Assembly: GCA_035079385.1 (NCBI GenBank)
Contig: JAVHKY010000043.1
Location: forward strand, 2,232,001-2,296,000
Direction of reading: 5' to 3'
Length of the DNA: 64,000 nt
From: Aspidiotus rigidus
Lineage: Eukaryota > Arthropoda > Insecta > Hemiptera > Diaspididae
Part shown: positions 42,971 through 55,084 of the stretch, piece after piece
Position numbering within the stretch: position 1 is the first letter of the stretch
Layout: every line of letters begins with the position of its first letter
The notes under the pieces: generated by a model
Databases searched by the model: none
Told to the model about the DNA's origin: nothing
What the model saw: the letters and a program-made list of their open reading frames with translations, nothing else
Program-made: the position numbers and the translations under genes

Positions 42971-44703
42971 CGCGATCCGAAAACATGTTCATAACTCGTA
43001 CGCACTCGACATTAATCGCTTACTTACCGCCACTGTACAGTAATCTACTACGCGCATTCGTTTGAGATATTGACATTGTTCAACGAAATCCGTCGGGTCT
43101 ACACGACGTGATGCTGTCAAAACTGTTCATTTATAATATTCGGACCTAGCAGACCCGTTGCGCGCTAGCGTCGCGCCTTATCAACGTTAGGATGAAAATC
43201 AAAAATACTACGAAGAAACACGTTCGATACTTTTTTCTCGGAAAATATTGTACGTATGAGAAGAACTTCAGGGATATGTTTGTGGTGTCGAAAATTTTCT
43301 TTCAAATGAGTTATATTTCATAAGAATTGAAAGAATTTGAATAAAGTTATGAAGCAATTATACAGAACTCTCATGCAAAATTGGGAATTTCATCCTAACC
43401 TTGATAACAGCATCGTGCGTATGTATGTTTGTAGTGGTGTGTTGAAACCTAAGTTCTAAGAACTGCCGCGAGGTGTCAGCCACTCCGTTGCTAGGTCCGA
43501 ATATATATTTGCCAGATAGGCTGTTATTTTTATTCGTCCATGAAAGTTTCCATTTTCATAATCCTTTTTCATGTCATTTCCATAATATTGAAACTGTGGC
43601 ATGTTTTTATTACATTGAAAATAAGTAATTTTCAAGAAATATTGGCTCAAAATTTAGAAATAAAAATTTACATACAATTCCATTATTCCCCCCCTTCTTC
43701 TTTTCTTCCAGCTTTCTCATCATTTTTTTGTTGTTTTTTTTTTTTTAATTGCATAAATTTAAAACAATAAAATGCATGAAATATATTTTTTTAAATCAAA
43801 TTTATTATTGCGAGTGCGGTTTTTGTGACATCTCGATCAAATTGCACAGGTAATTACGAGATTTACATTTGCATCTGGGCCCACATGACCGTTGGCAAGA
43901 ACACTTTGTGATTCCTCGAGAGGATCCACCAACGATAATTTGCAAGCCCTGTAATTGCCTCACGCAATGTCACTACTTTATCTCTTACTACTTCTCCCTG
44001 CAAAATGAAATTTTGCCAACATTTTTCAAATTGATTAACCAAATAACACCCTTCCAATAATCCAAATTTTGTTCCCAATACATAGAAATACCTATCCTTT
44101 TCCTCCATGATGACGGTCATGATTTTTGTTGATCGGATTTTGCACGATCTACCATGGGCAGTTTTCTATTAATAAATATTCATATTTCCGTTAGGTATTC
44201 ATTATTTTTACTCTTTTTTCTTTTAATGTCTTCTTTCGTCATCTTTATTAAAAATCGAAAAACTTGCGATGAAGGTTAAAAAAAGTGAAACCTATTTCAA
44301 TATCGAACATGTCATGAAAAACTTGTGTACACCATACACAAATAATAACTACACGAATAATAACGTACCACCTGACGAATATTGGGCGCTACTGAAAGGG
44401 TGAATCGTGGGTGAATCAGAGAATTTATATGCGTTCATACATTGATTTTCAATCAACTGTTATTTTTTCAATATATCATCTATTGCTACAATTTTTTTTG
44501 TAGGTATTTATTGTTGATGATACAGACTACAAAATTTATACTTGTATTTGCTTTAAAAAACAATATTCTATTAATTATGATGTGTGAAATTTCTTCATTT
44601 AAAAAGCATTCAACAAAAGGGTGAATATCGTCAGGGCTACCAACTCCCCATCTCTAAGTTTAAATCCCAATAACATAAAAAAATAATGTCTTATACATAA
44701 GGG
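42971..44703. other. intergenic, no gene seen
   Basis: AT-rich with homopolymer tracts (43690-43750). Frames at 43863-44120 (-) and others show no domain. Confidence 0.35.
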
Positions 44704-45709
44704 ATGCTCGGTGGTGTAGAGGTCAAGAACATTGCCGATTACGGCTCGCACCTGTTTGTAGGCTACGCGCGACATGCGTCGACCTTATTCATATTTTCTA
44801 CAGAAAACATGGGGCTTAGTGCAAATTTTTCGCTTTATCTCAGAAATAATACATTTTTAAGAGAAAAAGAAGTTTTTTCACCATTAGAAAATAGAGTGGT
44901 CCAACATCACAATCACCTTTTTGGGCTTTGCTTCCCCACATTGCCACCTGATGCAGTGACTCCTTTACTACTCGATTCAACTTATACAGGAGCTGTCCGG
45001 GCCGGTGGACGCTTTTATTGCAAGAGAGGAGGAAAGTTGTACACATGTTCAATGCAACTTCCCTCCTGTCTTGCAATTAAAGACCTTTTTGACAGAAAGG
45101 TCCTCAATCTGGATTTTAACACAGAGGAGGCGCTCTCTACATTTGAGGACTTAGCTGTTAAAAGCACGGTATAAGATATAGAGATATGGACACGACCGAA
45201 AACTGTTTGTATCCGCAAAAATGTCATAATCTACTTTAATTTCGCTAGCTTTGCAGCGAGCTAAATTCGCCGTTTCTTCACCCCACTAACAACGGTACAA
45301 CACCCACAGGTTCAGCCAATTTTTAAAAGATTATAATTCATCGATAAAATCATACATAGAAATATTTCTTTCATCAATATATAGAATGACGTAGAGAAAA
45401 TTTGTATTCGAGATTCCAGACTTTTAAATTAATTTACAATTTTTCTATAACCTTTTGAAAACAAGTGTTTTCCCATAAGACTCAATGTATCAGCGGAATT
45501 TTACTTGTAGTGCCATCTCTGCTCATGTTGAGGAACTATAACCTTTTTGCGGACAGCTATGCCAGCTATGCGTACAGCGAGCGTAGACTCGTGTCCATAC
45601 CTCTATATCTTATACCGTGGTTAAAAGGGTATCCTATGAATGTAATCCTCATGGAACAAGTGCCTTTTTGACAGATAACTGCTCATTTACTGTAGCGGTA
45701 AATTGTTGA
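44704..45709 (+). pseudogene. unassigned ORF interrupted by a transposon
   Basis: An open frame of about 154 codons (44704-45164) is cut by the element at 45165-45619. With the element and one copy of the 8-bp duplication ignored, the frame continues 26 codons from 45628 to TGA at 45707-45709. The region is rich in paired Cys (FYCKRGG, YTCSMQLPSC, YECNPHG, CSFTVAVNC) and looks like an extracellular or lumenal protein. A possible acceptor (TTTTCTACAG|AAAACATGG, near 44800) suggests the real exon starts there and the first 30 codons are not coding. No family recognised. Confidence 0.4.
45165..45619 (+). mobile_element. 455-bp element, copy C (8-bp TSD)
   Basis: Ends CACGGTATAAGATATAGAGA and its complement. 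Perfect 8-bp flanks GTTAAAAG (45157-45164, 45620-45627). It shares the terminal 13 bases and overall layout with copies A and B but is diverged inside, so it is a sister subfamily. Confidence 0.9.
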
Positions 45710-45734
45710 AGCTTGTTTCAAGGGGACGATTTCA

Positions 45735-46684
45735 AAAAAGTTACTCAAATAACCTGGAAATAGGTACCCATCTGAAAGTAAATTAAAAGAGCTACAACTT
45801 TTGTTCTTCGCATTTTTCGCAAAAAATCATCATTTTGAGTAGTATAATCAATTTTATCAACATTGTGGCTTATATGGCCAAAAAAATTATCCCTCTGCTT
45901 TACACCAACAACAGCGACACTCACGGCGGTTAAAATGCAAATACAAGCGTCCATTGGCATCACCAGTTTGTAATTAGTTGAATCCAGATAGAAAAATTGT
46001 ATCTTCACCTTCTTGGCGCACAACTAGTCAACTACTAACCTGCCAATAGTCCTTTTCCCCAGTGACGTCATGTAACACTACTGACTTGCTGTAGCTGCGG
46101 CTCCCCTGCACCCTGGATCCAAGCCAAAGAAATAAGCCATTTCCCTAAGGAAAAAAATGGGTTGTTCGGACTATCAATTTGGACTGGGCATATAATTGTA
46201 GGTGCGCCAGCGTTGATTGAAGAAATATTGATGAGTGGAGCATTGACTATCCATGTACCAGACAAATACATACTCGCATTGTTGAAAAAGTAGATAGTTT
46301 GTTGGATACTATTACAAGATTGTGCTGTGTGTTGAGACAAGGGTGTAACAGAAAGGGAACAATGTTCTCTCTCTTTTACTTGGCTGGTTAACATGCAGTG
46401 CACCTTTTTGTATCAAATCGAACTGTGGAACTGAGCTTTGAGAGAGTAAGTACTAGAATTACGAGTCAAAAATTGTGGCAACGGTGGTATAAACTTACAT
46501 TACAGTTAGGTATGCGCTACAATACGAAGTTGACAACGAGCAACGCGCAGTGAGTAATTTTGAAACCAGCTATATTTTGAAACGGTAGTGGTGTGTAAAA
46601 AACGAGCAACCGAATCAAACTCATTTGTTTCGATTGCCTGTTGCTCGTTCACGTTGCTCAGTTTGTTTCATTGTAGCGCAGACC
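45735..46684. repeat. mosaic of dispersed repeats
   Basis: 45735-45860 matches the SINE-body sequence at 42475-42570. 46185-46240 resembles 35690-35720 (GGACTGGGCATA then GCCAGCG). 46330-46400 inverted resembles the interior of the MITE at 35781-36081 (GTTAACCAG, AGTAAAAGAGA, TCTGTTACACC). No gene. Confidence 0.5.
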
Positions 46685-46712
46685 CTTTGACTATATAATA
46701 TAATAGTCAAAG
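46685..46712. mobile_element. 28-bp hairpin insertion with 8-bp duplication
   Basis: CTTTGACTAT...ATAGTCAAAG palindrome flanked by CGCAGACC on both sides (46677-46684, 46713-46720). It has the same TTGACTAT tip as the hairpins at 32806 and 35781. Confidence 0.75.
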
Positions 46713-46720
46713 CGCAGACC

Positions 46721-47424
46721 TTAGAAATTAGAGCCAAAAAAAAAAAAAAAAAATGGTTTTATTGGTTTCGCGTTTTCAGTTCTCTGAAACTTTTTTTTTT
46801 TATTATTTCAATTTCATCTATACTTTTTGCCTTTTGTACTTTTGGTGCCGACTGCTGATAAGGATATGTGATATTAAAATTTTTGATTTTTTTAATGGTT
46901 TGATTTTGGTTTTGCATTTGCAGTGTTGGCTTTTGCTTTTGATTCCAGTTTCAATTCCGATCCCTACACGGCCTAATCACATCAGTATATTACTGAAAAA
47001 TAGCAATTTTTTTCGTAGGTATCTAATATTTTTGCGTTTGACTGCTTGACCTATATTTTTTTTTGCATTTGACCGATATATGACCGATTCATATTGCTCG
47101 AAAACGCTCCTAAGAGTTATAACCTGTAACCAAAACGTTCAATTTACTCTTTGACAGAAATGACCAATAACTGTTTGCAGAGAGGGGAAAAAAAGGACCG
47201 TTGTATTTATAACCGTTATTTTTGAAACGGTTACAAGCCCTATTTGAAGGTAAGAGTTGGACCACAGTACAGACCCAGACTTTTTTGAGCTAAACATTAT
47301 GTTTCAGTCGCTAAAGTACGCAGATTACTAATAGGCTTACTCTTTGCTGCACAATACTTTCATCCATGGGTGCTGTACCTACAAATAACGTTTTATTCAT
47401 CGGTACATGTACCTACAGATAATC
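46721..47424. other. intergenic, T-rich
   Basis: Begins with a poly-A tract and contains long T/TTTG-rich stretches. The 98-codon frame here is a composition artefact. No gene. Confidence 0.35.
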
Positions 47425-47750
47425 ACTTTGAAAGAAAAATCTCCTGACTGTATCATTTTTTATATTATTTTAATTGGTAGTGTAGTGATCTCTTCTCCAC
47501 ATGTATTTCTTATGGGGAACAAAAAATGCCAAATGGACAAAATCAATCTTTTATCGATAGTTGTGACGTCACAATTCGGACCGGGCAGCGCTGGCATCGC
47601 GTAAAATTTTTGAATTTTTTAAAATCTCTCAAAAATATCTTCACCTGAAAGAAAATTTTCCGCTCTTCAATTTTGTTCCTTACAAGTACACGCCTAAATT
47701 CATTATTTTTGGAGAAATTTAAGAAAAACTAAAAAATCAGCTTTGGTTTC
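47425..47750 (+). repeat. two dispersed repeat fragments
   Basis: 47430-47575 matches the right half of the MITE at 28633-29023 (TATTTCTTATGGG, AATGGACAAAATC, ATCGATAGTTGTGACGTCAC). 47578-47750 is the inverted copy of 36085-36257 (GGACCGGGCAGCGCTGGC onward). Confidence 0.65.
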
Positions 47751-48815
47751 AAGCAAGGGTGGCCCGCAACAAAAAAAATTTTCTCAGGGGTGCCTGCGGC
47801 TTGCGGGCGGGCGGGCAGTGAAAATCCGCAATTTTGTCCAAATACAATGTACACTAGTGCTCATATGTGTTTGCTGCTGTACCAATGGGTGCGCGCGGGC
47901 ATCTGCAAGCCCGCCCGCGAACGATATACCTGCGGAGTGCGGACAATGCGAGCGATGGCAATACTTTTCAATACCCGCAAAATGAAAACTTCTATTTTAA
48001 ATTTTTAATTTTATCTGATGGTACTGGAAAAACTGAAAAAGCTATTATAATAACATTTCTTAATAAGTAATATCCTCAATACAATATTCATATTAATATT
48101 AAGTATTAACGGAGATACAGCCAGGTGAATGAACAAATACAGTTAGTGTCAAACTGTCAATAGTGTCAATAAGAAAAAAAATAAAAATCAAAAATTGGTC
48201 CTTTCACGTTTTTGTCACTGACGCTAGCGCTTCTACAGGAGCACATCCACATGCGCAAATAAGAAAAAGAGAAGGCCAAGATGAGAGTATTCTTTAATTT
48301 TATTCTTGTGAATCGTGGACTCGTGGTGCCGGCAGCCTGTCGCGTTGTTTCATCTTTCATCAATTATTGATCAGTTGATCACTCCGTACTGGTACTTGGT
48401 AGTGGGTACTTGCTTTCAAGAGTTGAAGACTAAAGAAAGAGTAAAGAATTAGATTTTCAATCCCTTGTCAGCTCATCTTTACTGTTCAGTGTTAACTTTG
48501 TCCTTTGTCATCTTTACAAACCAGCCAACCACAAAACCAGGAATTTTTTATTTTTTTGAACATCTCAACAATACAATTTTGAAATAATCATGTCTTTTCC
48601 CGGCAACCGATATAAATAAAAGTATGAAAGATGAAACCCTTTGGCTTTGAGACTATTTATTAGTGCACGGGCATGAACGCAAGCGCAAGCGCACGCGGGC
48701 GCGGGCACGCACGCAGGCACCGCGGGCGTCGCCCATTAGAGAAAATTTTTTTTTACAGGCGCCCGCGCCCACAAAGGGATTTTTTTTCGCGGGCGCCCGT
48801 GCCCGTGCCCTTTAG
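47745..48815. mobile_element. GC-rich foldback sequences
   Basis: GC-rich GGGCGGGC/GCCCGCCC tracts at 47790-47930 and GGGCGCGGGCACGC/GCGCCCGCGCCC tracts at 48660-48815 contrast sharply with the AT-rich surroundings. Each forms internal inverted repeats. GCAAGGGTGGCCCGC (about 47752) and GCCCGTGCCC (about 48800) may be ends of hAT-type elements. No duplications were confirmed. Confidence 0.4.
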
Positions 48816-49727
48816 AGGTATTGACACGAACGTATATTATTAGACGTGTTTGTTATTATTGTCGCATGAGTTGTGTCAGTTGATGTAATCTACGCTAGGA
48901 GCGTTGCAAGGTATTACTAACTTGCACTAAGCAGGAAAACTACGTGAATACTATGTAATGTAAATTAATCAATTTTTAAAAATTCGTAGAGGAATCAGGT
49001 ATTAACCTAAAAATCTGAAACTGGGTACAAATAGACAACTTACTATGCTCTACTTATTTAAAAAAATTATCTTCTTAGGTGAATTTCTTCATCTTTTACG
49101 ACCCTTGAAAATTTCGTCAATATTATGGTACCACCGGTAAGGTTCCGACACAGGTGGGGTGTGGAAGGTATTCAAACGATCGCTGCAAGCGTAGCGGAAT
49201 TACGTATGAATCACGGTATAAGATGAAGAGGTAATGACACAACGCTAAAATCGTGTCCGCAGTTTTGAAGTTGTACGTACAAACTTCCGCTAGGTTTGCA
49301 GCGAACACTCGGGCTGTTTCCCTGTTCCTTCTACACCCCACCTGCGCCGAGACGTTACCGTTGGTACCCTAGTATTGATGAAATTTCCAAGGATTATAAA
49401 AAATCCAAGAATTTACTTAGAAGGGTGATTCTTTCAAAATTTTATAGAGTAGATTAAATGGTATTTTTATGCCAAATATGAAATGCATCGGCTGATTCCT
49501 GATCCTGCAATAAATTTTTGAAAGTAGCGGCGTTCTCATAAGACTCTGTACATTACCCATCACTTTCATCACGAGCGCTGCGCTCGGGATGTTCAGAACT
49601 ACTTCAAAATCACGGACAGCGTTTACCACAGTCAGAATACGTTCGTGTCACTACCTCTTCATCTTATACCGTGGTATGAATTAACACAGTTTGTGCAACA
49701 GATATTTTGCGATGTACCGTGGTATAC
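48816..49727 (-). mobile_element. older copy of the 462-bp family, split by copy B
   Basis: From about 48816 (GTATTGACACGAACGTAT) to 49203 the sequence aligns at lower identity with the interior of copy A (for example CAGGTGGGGTGT near 49151 and CGCTGCAAGCGTAGCGG near 49180). It resumes after copy B and ends near GATGTACCGTGG (about 49723). Copy B therefore inserted into an older relative of itself. Confidence 0.55.
49212..49673 (-). mobile_element. 462-bp non-autonomous element, copy B (8-bp TSD)
   Basis: Same ends and length as copy A (32216-32677) in reverse orientation. Flanks are perfect GTATGAAT duplications (49204-49211, 49674-49681). By eye the two copies differ at only a few positions, so both moved recently. 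Confidence 0.92.
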
Positions 49728-49840
49728 TCTGTTCACATTAAGGAAGGATAGAAATATGACCTTGAGAACGGAACGGTAGATTAAAATTACCCTGAGCGTG
49801 AGGTCATATTTCTATCCTTCCTTAACGTGAACGGAGTATA
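49723..49840. mobile_element. 118-bp hairpin MITE
   Basis: TATACTCTGTTCACATTAAG, then GAAGGATAGAAATATGACCT, is inverted at the right (AGGTCATATTTCTATCCTTC, then GTGAACGGAGTATA). The arms are about 43 bases with three mismatches. A half copy is at 39635-39705. Confidence 0.8.
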
Positions 49841-50345
49841 GTAAATGAAGTTACAAGCAAAATGGATGTTCATTTTACCTGCTCTCGAGCTCCCTACTGT
49901 GACTACAAACTGGCGGAGTGGGTGGATCGAAAAAGCCAATAAAGAATCCGTCAGCCGTTCAGTGATAAGTTGCTTATCAAGAAAATTAATAATACTTACA
50001 ACATGAAATTACGGAATAGAAAATGTTTTAATAATAATAGAAAGAATAGAATAGAATTAATAATATAGAATAATATATTATAATTATATGGAGATGATAT
50101 AGAAAGAATACTTAGATCTGACATAAAATTGTCTGAGAATGAATCAATTTCCCCCCCTTTTTTCAATTCAAAGGTACATTCAACTTCATACCGCATTCAA
50201 ATCTGCACAGATTATTCGTGTTCTGGTTTAAAATAAAAAAAAATCTGATATGAAATTATTTCAACTTTTTATCGTACGTGTAAAACGAGTGAGAATGGAT
50301 ACCATTACTTGTTTTGTTTTTTACCCGTAATACTACTTCCTTAGA

Positions 50346-53300
50346 ATGGATATCATCTGCGAAAGTAGTTTCTGTCGTTTGTGTGCTGATGTAAAGAATA
50401 ATTTTTTACAAATTTACGATTCAGAAGGTTATAAACTCGCCATTGGAACCAAGATAAACAAGTGCCTTCAGATACAAGTAAAGAAATGAAAGAAATCATG
50501 TCAGATTTTCACTGCAATTTTGGTATTAATTAATGTATGTTTTTACCTTTCAGGTGAATGAGAAAGATTCTTTACCTAAGAATGTCTGTTGGGAATGTTA
50601 CTCGAAATTGGAACAGTGTTCGGATTTTATTGCAAGTAGCCAGAATGCTCAGATTACCTTGTCTCAAAAAGTATTCTCGGTCTACGATAACGAAACTTCC
50701 ATGAAAGAGGAACGATTGTTTCCGAGTGATGCGCCATTATATCAACAGTCAAACGCATTAATTACATATCCTCACTCAAGGGTAAAATGTTCGAAATACT
50801 CTACGTTCAAATCACATTAAGAATTACCCGCGCCTGATGGGCGCTCGTATTACAAGACCTAAGGAAACTTGTATTGAATGCGTAGGACACAAACGTCCAT
50901 TAGCTCGGGTAGTTTTTAACGTGAATCGAGCATAGTTGCTGTGTATTGATATTTGCCTCACATTTTTTCTGGAATATGCTTTAGGTGGACAAGACGAGTG
51001 ACATTTTGACTCCATTTCCTTTTGGTAATTTGAATATACCCGATTCGAACACCAATTGTTATTTCGATAAACCTGTAGATTGCGTTTTCGAGGAAAGACA
51101 GCGAAATATTTCGAATATGCCCGTGATCACAAATGGTTTGGATACGATGACGAATTCTGACACTAGTGCTGGAAATTGCAATCAAACGGCCTCTCATCTG
51201 AAAAAAAAATGTAATCTCAGTTTTATTTTTCGACTTCTTAGGCTCTTTATTTGAAGAAGTATACCATCAAAAATGTGACCAGCGATGAGAAAGAGGTCTG
51301 TGAAGGGTAAAACTTGTAATGCAGTTTCTGAAAAGAACGCGTTCAAAGTTCTTCTCCGAAGTTCTTAGCTTTTCCTGCTTTACAAGAATCAATGTAGTTT
51401 GTTCACATTAAGAGAACTATATGTTCATCAATTTTTGAAAAATATTAAAGATGTGCTTTTCTTGATGTAAACAGATTATAACATCTAAATCTATTCTTTA
51501 AACCCTCACGGTCCCTGTCTCGTCGCTGACCACAGTTGACCACCGTTGTGTTATCTTTTTTTCTTCAGCTGATAGAAAAAAGAACTGGTTAGATGAACGA
51601 ATTTCGACGAATAACTCGCATACAGTGCGTTACAAAAAGAAACTAACTCGTAAAAAGAAGGATGCGTTATCGAGGAAGAAAAATGCGGGTTATTTATTAG
51701 ATGAAGAGGATTGCAATGAAATGGATTCCGTATCTCTCAAAAAAAAACATTTTGATAATTTACCCTGGTTGTGTACGGACTGTAATGAGGTAAGCACAAA
51801 CGTGTATTGATTTAATTTTTTTTTTTTCCTCTTCTGTTTCAAAACCACGCTCTTACGTAATCATGTTCTTTGATGTTTTTCTTGTCGTACTGTGTAGAAT
51901 TTTCAAACAATGAAAGAACTGCAGCATCATCACGAAAGCTATCACGTGCAATCACCGAAGTTTATCTGCCCATTCTGTTATAAAGTGTACACTCAATATC
52001 ACGGTTTTGTGGTTCACATAGAAAAACGTTTGTGTATGTCAGAATTTGTCTGTAATCAATGTTCGAAAACATTCTCTTCGAAAAAAGTCTTGCAGAATCA
52101 TCTCGCCACTCATTCGGATGTGAGACAACATCTCTGTAAGGATTGTGGTAAATCGTTTAAACTTCGAAGTGCACTGTCTACGCACTCTCGATGTCATTCA
52201 TCAAATCACAAAAAAAAAGAGTTTTCTTGCGATCAGTGCGATAAAGTGTAAGTTATGGGTAATTTTATTATTTATTTATTTATTTTTTTGTAACTAAGAG
52301 GACCATAATACTATTCCACAGTTTGTGAGACCGGGTGGTGTTTAAGGGCGGATCTTTCTATCTTTCTATCTTTTATTATTATTTTTTTAATTTTTTTTTT
52401 ATGGAAGATAAGTAGGACTCTCGCATCTTGCTTCCCAGAGCATCTAGAGACTTAATTTTTTTAGAGTAACCCTGACTAGTCAATGATAAAATTTGGAGAA
52501 AATTTAGTCGAGAAATTACACTAATTTCGAGAATATCAGTGCGCGTTGTGTCCCGTTGCTGCTACGATACTTTTGCAACATGTGTGTTTTTCACGTACGA
52601 CTTGTGAAGATTTTTGGAGCAATATTGTCTTATTTTGTAATGTTTTTGATTTCAAGTTGATATAATTTTTTAAGATATGTCATCAGTTGCCTTAAAGACA
52701 AGATTTTTTTTTCTCGTATTTTAACGAGATGTTTGACTACTCAAACGTGTCATTAGTTCGATCGATGAATATTATGCCTTATCGTCAACTATGATGAATT
52801 TCTCTTCTTCATTGATTGCGAGACAATGATAAAATGAGTGGAGTATGGACGAGTTACGGAATTGTTTTTGGGAAATAATTTGTAATGCAATTACTTTCAG
52901 ACTAGCCCGATTATGATGATGTAGATTTTGTATTTTTAGTTCAATCAACTTTATCAGCAGCACCCGACTTTTTCTTCTTGAACATTTGCTTGTTTATATT
53001 GTAAACGTAAAATTCCAGAGTCTTGTACATATTGTTGCGTTTGTATTGGCAGGTTTTCTACAAAACCCAATTTAATCACTCACAAGAAAATTCACATAGG
53101 TTTGCGGAATTACATTTGTGATTTATGCGGAAAAGGGTTCGTACAGAAAGGAAATCTATGCGCTCATATGTTGACTCACTCCAATGATAAGCCATTTATT
53201 TGTGAAACATGCAATAAAGAGTGAGACTTCTTACTGGTCTGTTTGATCTCGTATTAGAATATGTTAAACATGGAGCTAATTTTTCTGAACAGGTTCAAAA

Positions 53301-54017
53301 CACTCATGCAACTACGGAAACATAGCAATGTGCATACAGGAAAAAAACCTCATCAATGTGACGCCTGCGGTAGGACATTTCGAGAACGAGGTACTCTAAA
53401 TGAACATTACAGAATTCACACCGGAGCTATGCCTTTTTCCTGTGAATTTTGTGGGAAAGCGTTCAGGTTCAAGGGAGTTTTGACGGTAAGCGAGGAACGT
53501 TGGAATAAATTCGTCAGTGATACGCTCAACAAACATTGATATTTGTTTATAGACTCACCGACGTCAACATACTGGTGAGAGGCCTTACTCTTGTATTGAA
53601 TGTCAGCATCATTTTACTAATTGGCCTAATTACAACAAACATATGAAACGACGTCATGGTATCAACAAAAGTAGAGCTAATTCTATTAAGATGGATTCCG
53701 TATTGCAGCTAAGTCGTGACCATCAAACGTCAGAGAAAATCATGGAGAACAACGTCGCACCCTCGATGGAACTGCCAGCTTTTGAGGAAACTTTATCACC
53801 AGTTCGTGTTACAGATATGGATAAAAACACAAGATTGTTTGACGACTCTCCGTCAGCCAGTCAATTATCTTCTTATCTTACGTCTCATGAAAATTATGTC
53901 ACTTCTCCTCAGGAACAAAATAGCATTTTGAATGCTTTTTATAGCTTGAGTGCGTTACAAATGTTAAATTCTGGAGGCCAAGTAGTTGATATCATAGACA
54001 CGAATGTGCAGGTGTAA
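50346..54017 (+). CDS. ZAD and C2H2 zinc-finger transcription factor
   Basis: Nuclear DNA-binding protein of the arthropod ZAD family. Exons 50346-50477, 50554-50781, 50985-51210, 51569-51789, 51898-52247, 53053-53220, 53293-53485, 53553-54017; all phases agree (0,0,1,0,2,2,0), giving 660 aa. Residues 10-13 (CRLC) and, after the first intron, CWEC supply the four Cys of the N-terminal zinc-finger-associated domain, a dimerisation module. A non-conserved acidic/Ser linker follows. Then come about nine to ten C2H2 fingers: LCTDCNE, a degenerate ICPFCYK finger, VCNQC, LCKDC, SCDQC, ICDLC, ICETC, QCDAC, SCEFC and a final SCIEC finger, most joined by TGEKP-like linkers (HTGKKPHQ, HTGERPYS). The C-terminal tail has no motif. 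The ortholog cannot be named because this family diverges quickly. Confidence 0.9.
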
Positions 54018-54417
54018 ATTTTTGAATTTCAACTTCCAATATGATTAAGGAAATGCGTGAATATTTTATAAAATTTTTACCACCAATATTACATACTTAT
54101 GCAAAAATTATTTTCTACTCTATGCGTGATAACAATGGTAAATCATCGGATTTTTTAAATTGTTAATCGAAATTTCATGGGTGTAGTATTTCAATATCAT
54201 TTGTGTATTTTATCATTTTATTTGTTTTTGTCTTTTTTTTTCCTTGTAGAGATTATCGCTTCGTAATTTCTATTAAAAAACGCGACGTTTGTTGGCCAGT
54301 TATTTTTTCAATATTTATTTTTTTTTAAATCGTATCGCTTAATTGTTATCATGTTATATTCTTGAAAATTTCATTTTTTATAAATTCAAACTTTTGGCGA
54401 GTCCAAAAAGTATAACT

Positions 54418-55084
54418 ATGGATGAAATTTTAGATTTTAACGTTTGTCGCATTTGCTTCGAAGAAGGATGTTACCAAAAATTGATTCGCCCTTGCAGTTG
54501 TAAAGGTAATATTCCTATTGGGTTGTACTAAACTTAGTGCGAAAAAAACCTGTTCGTTTTTAACTTCTTATTTGAAATAACTCGCAGAACTCAATATTTC
54601 CGAATAGGTAGTTTAATTGTGTCAACCTGATGTAAAACTTAGTCAAATTCTATGAACTACGTATATCGATGTCGCAGGATCAATGGGTGGTGTCCACTTG
54701 CAGTGTTTGGAGAACTGGATTCGGGTGAAGAATATAAGAAAATGTGAAGTTTGCGACGAAGATTATAAAATCAGCCGAATTTTGAAGTATGGAAAAATAG
54801 ATTCCGTGTTACCATTCATTAAATCGCAAAAAGGCATCTTTGCAAGCGGACTTTTACGTATCCTCGTCATATTTTTATTAATCACCTTGGAAAATTTATC
54901 CATCGCGTACATTCAACAAAATTGGCGATGTGATTACTTGAATTTTTTCATTGGATTTCATTTTTTCGTAGTTTCGTGTTTTTTGTACTATTTTTTCTTG
55001 TTAGAATGCGTTTGCGAAGTTTATCATATTTATAATTCTTGGAAGACGTGGCGGACGTCAATATTTACGATCCGCTTGTTATGA
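54418..55084 (+). CDS. MARCH-type RING-CH membrane E3 ubiquitin ligase
   Basis: Membrane-anchored E3 ligase of the MARCH family, which ubiquitinates membrane proteins and directs their traffic. Two exons, 54418-54505 and 54678-55084 (phase 1), encode 164 aa. The RING-CH ligands are complete: C10, C13, C26, C28, H36, C39, C52, C55, with the typical CSCKGS, HLQCLENW and C-x2-C spacing. Two hydrophobic segments follow (about 87-108 and 117-141), the MARCH2/3-like layout of RING, then two membrane spans with a short loop. It is shorter than MARCH2/3 (about 250 aa), lacking long N- and C-terminal tails. It starts only 400 bases after the zinc-finger gene. The symbol is left open because several MARCH paralogs fit. 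Confidence 0.85.

Noticed and set aside
43863..44120. Minus-strand 85-codon frame with possible Cys-rich CKCKSRNYLCN in another frame
   Set aside because: The Cys motif is out of frame with the open frame and too short to assign.
47743..48070. Three overlapping frames rich in Arg, Gly, Ala and Cys
   Set aside because: Produced by GC-rich foldback sequence; no start context, splice sites or domain.
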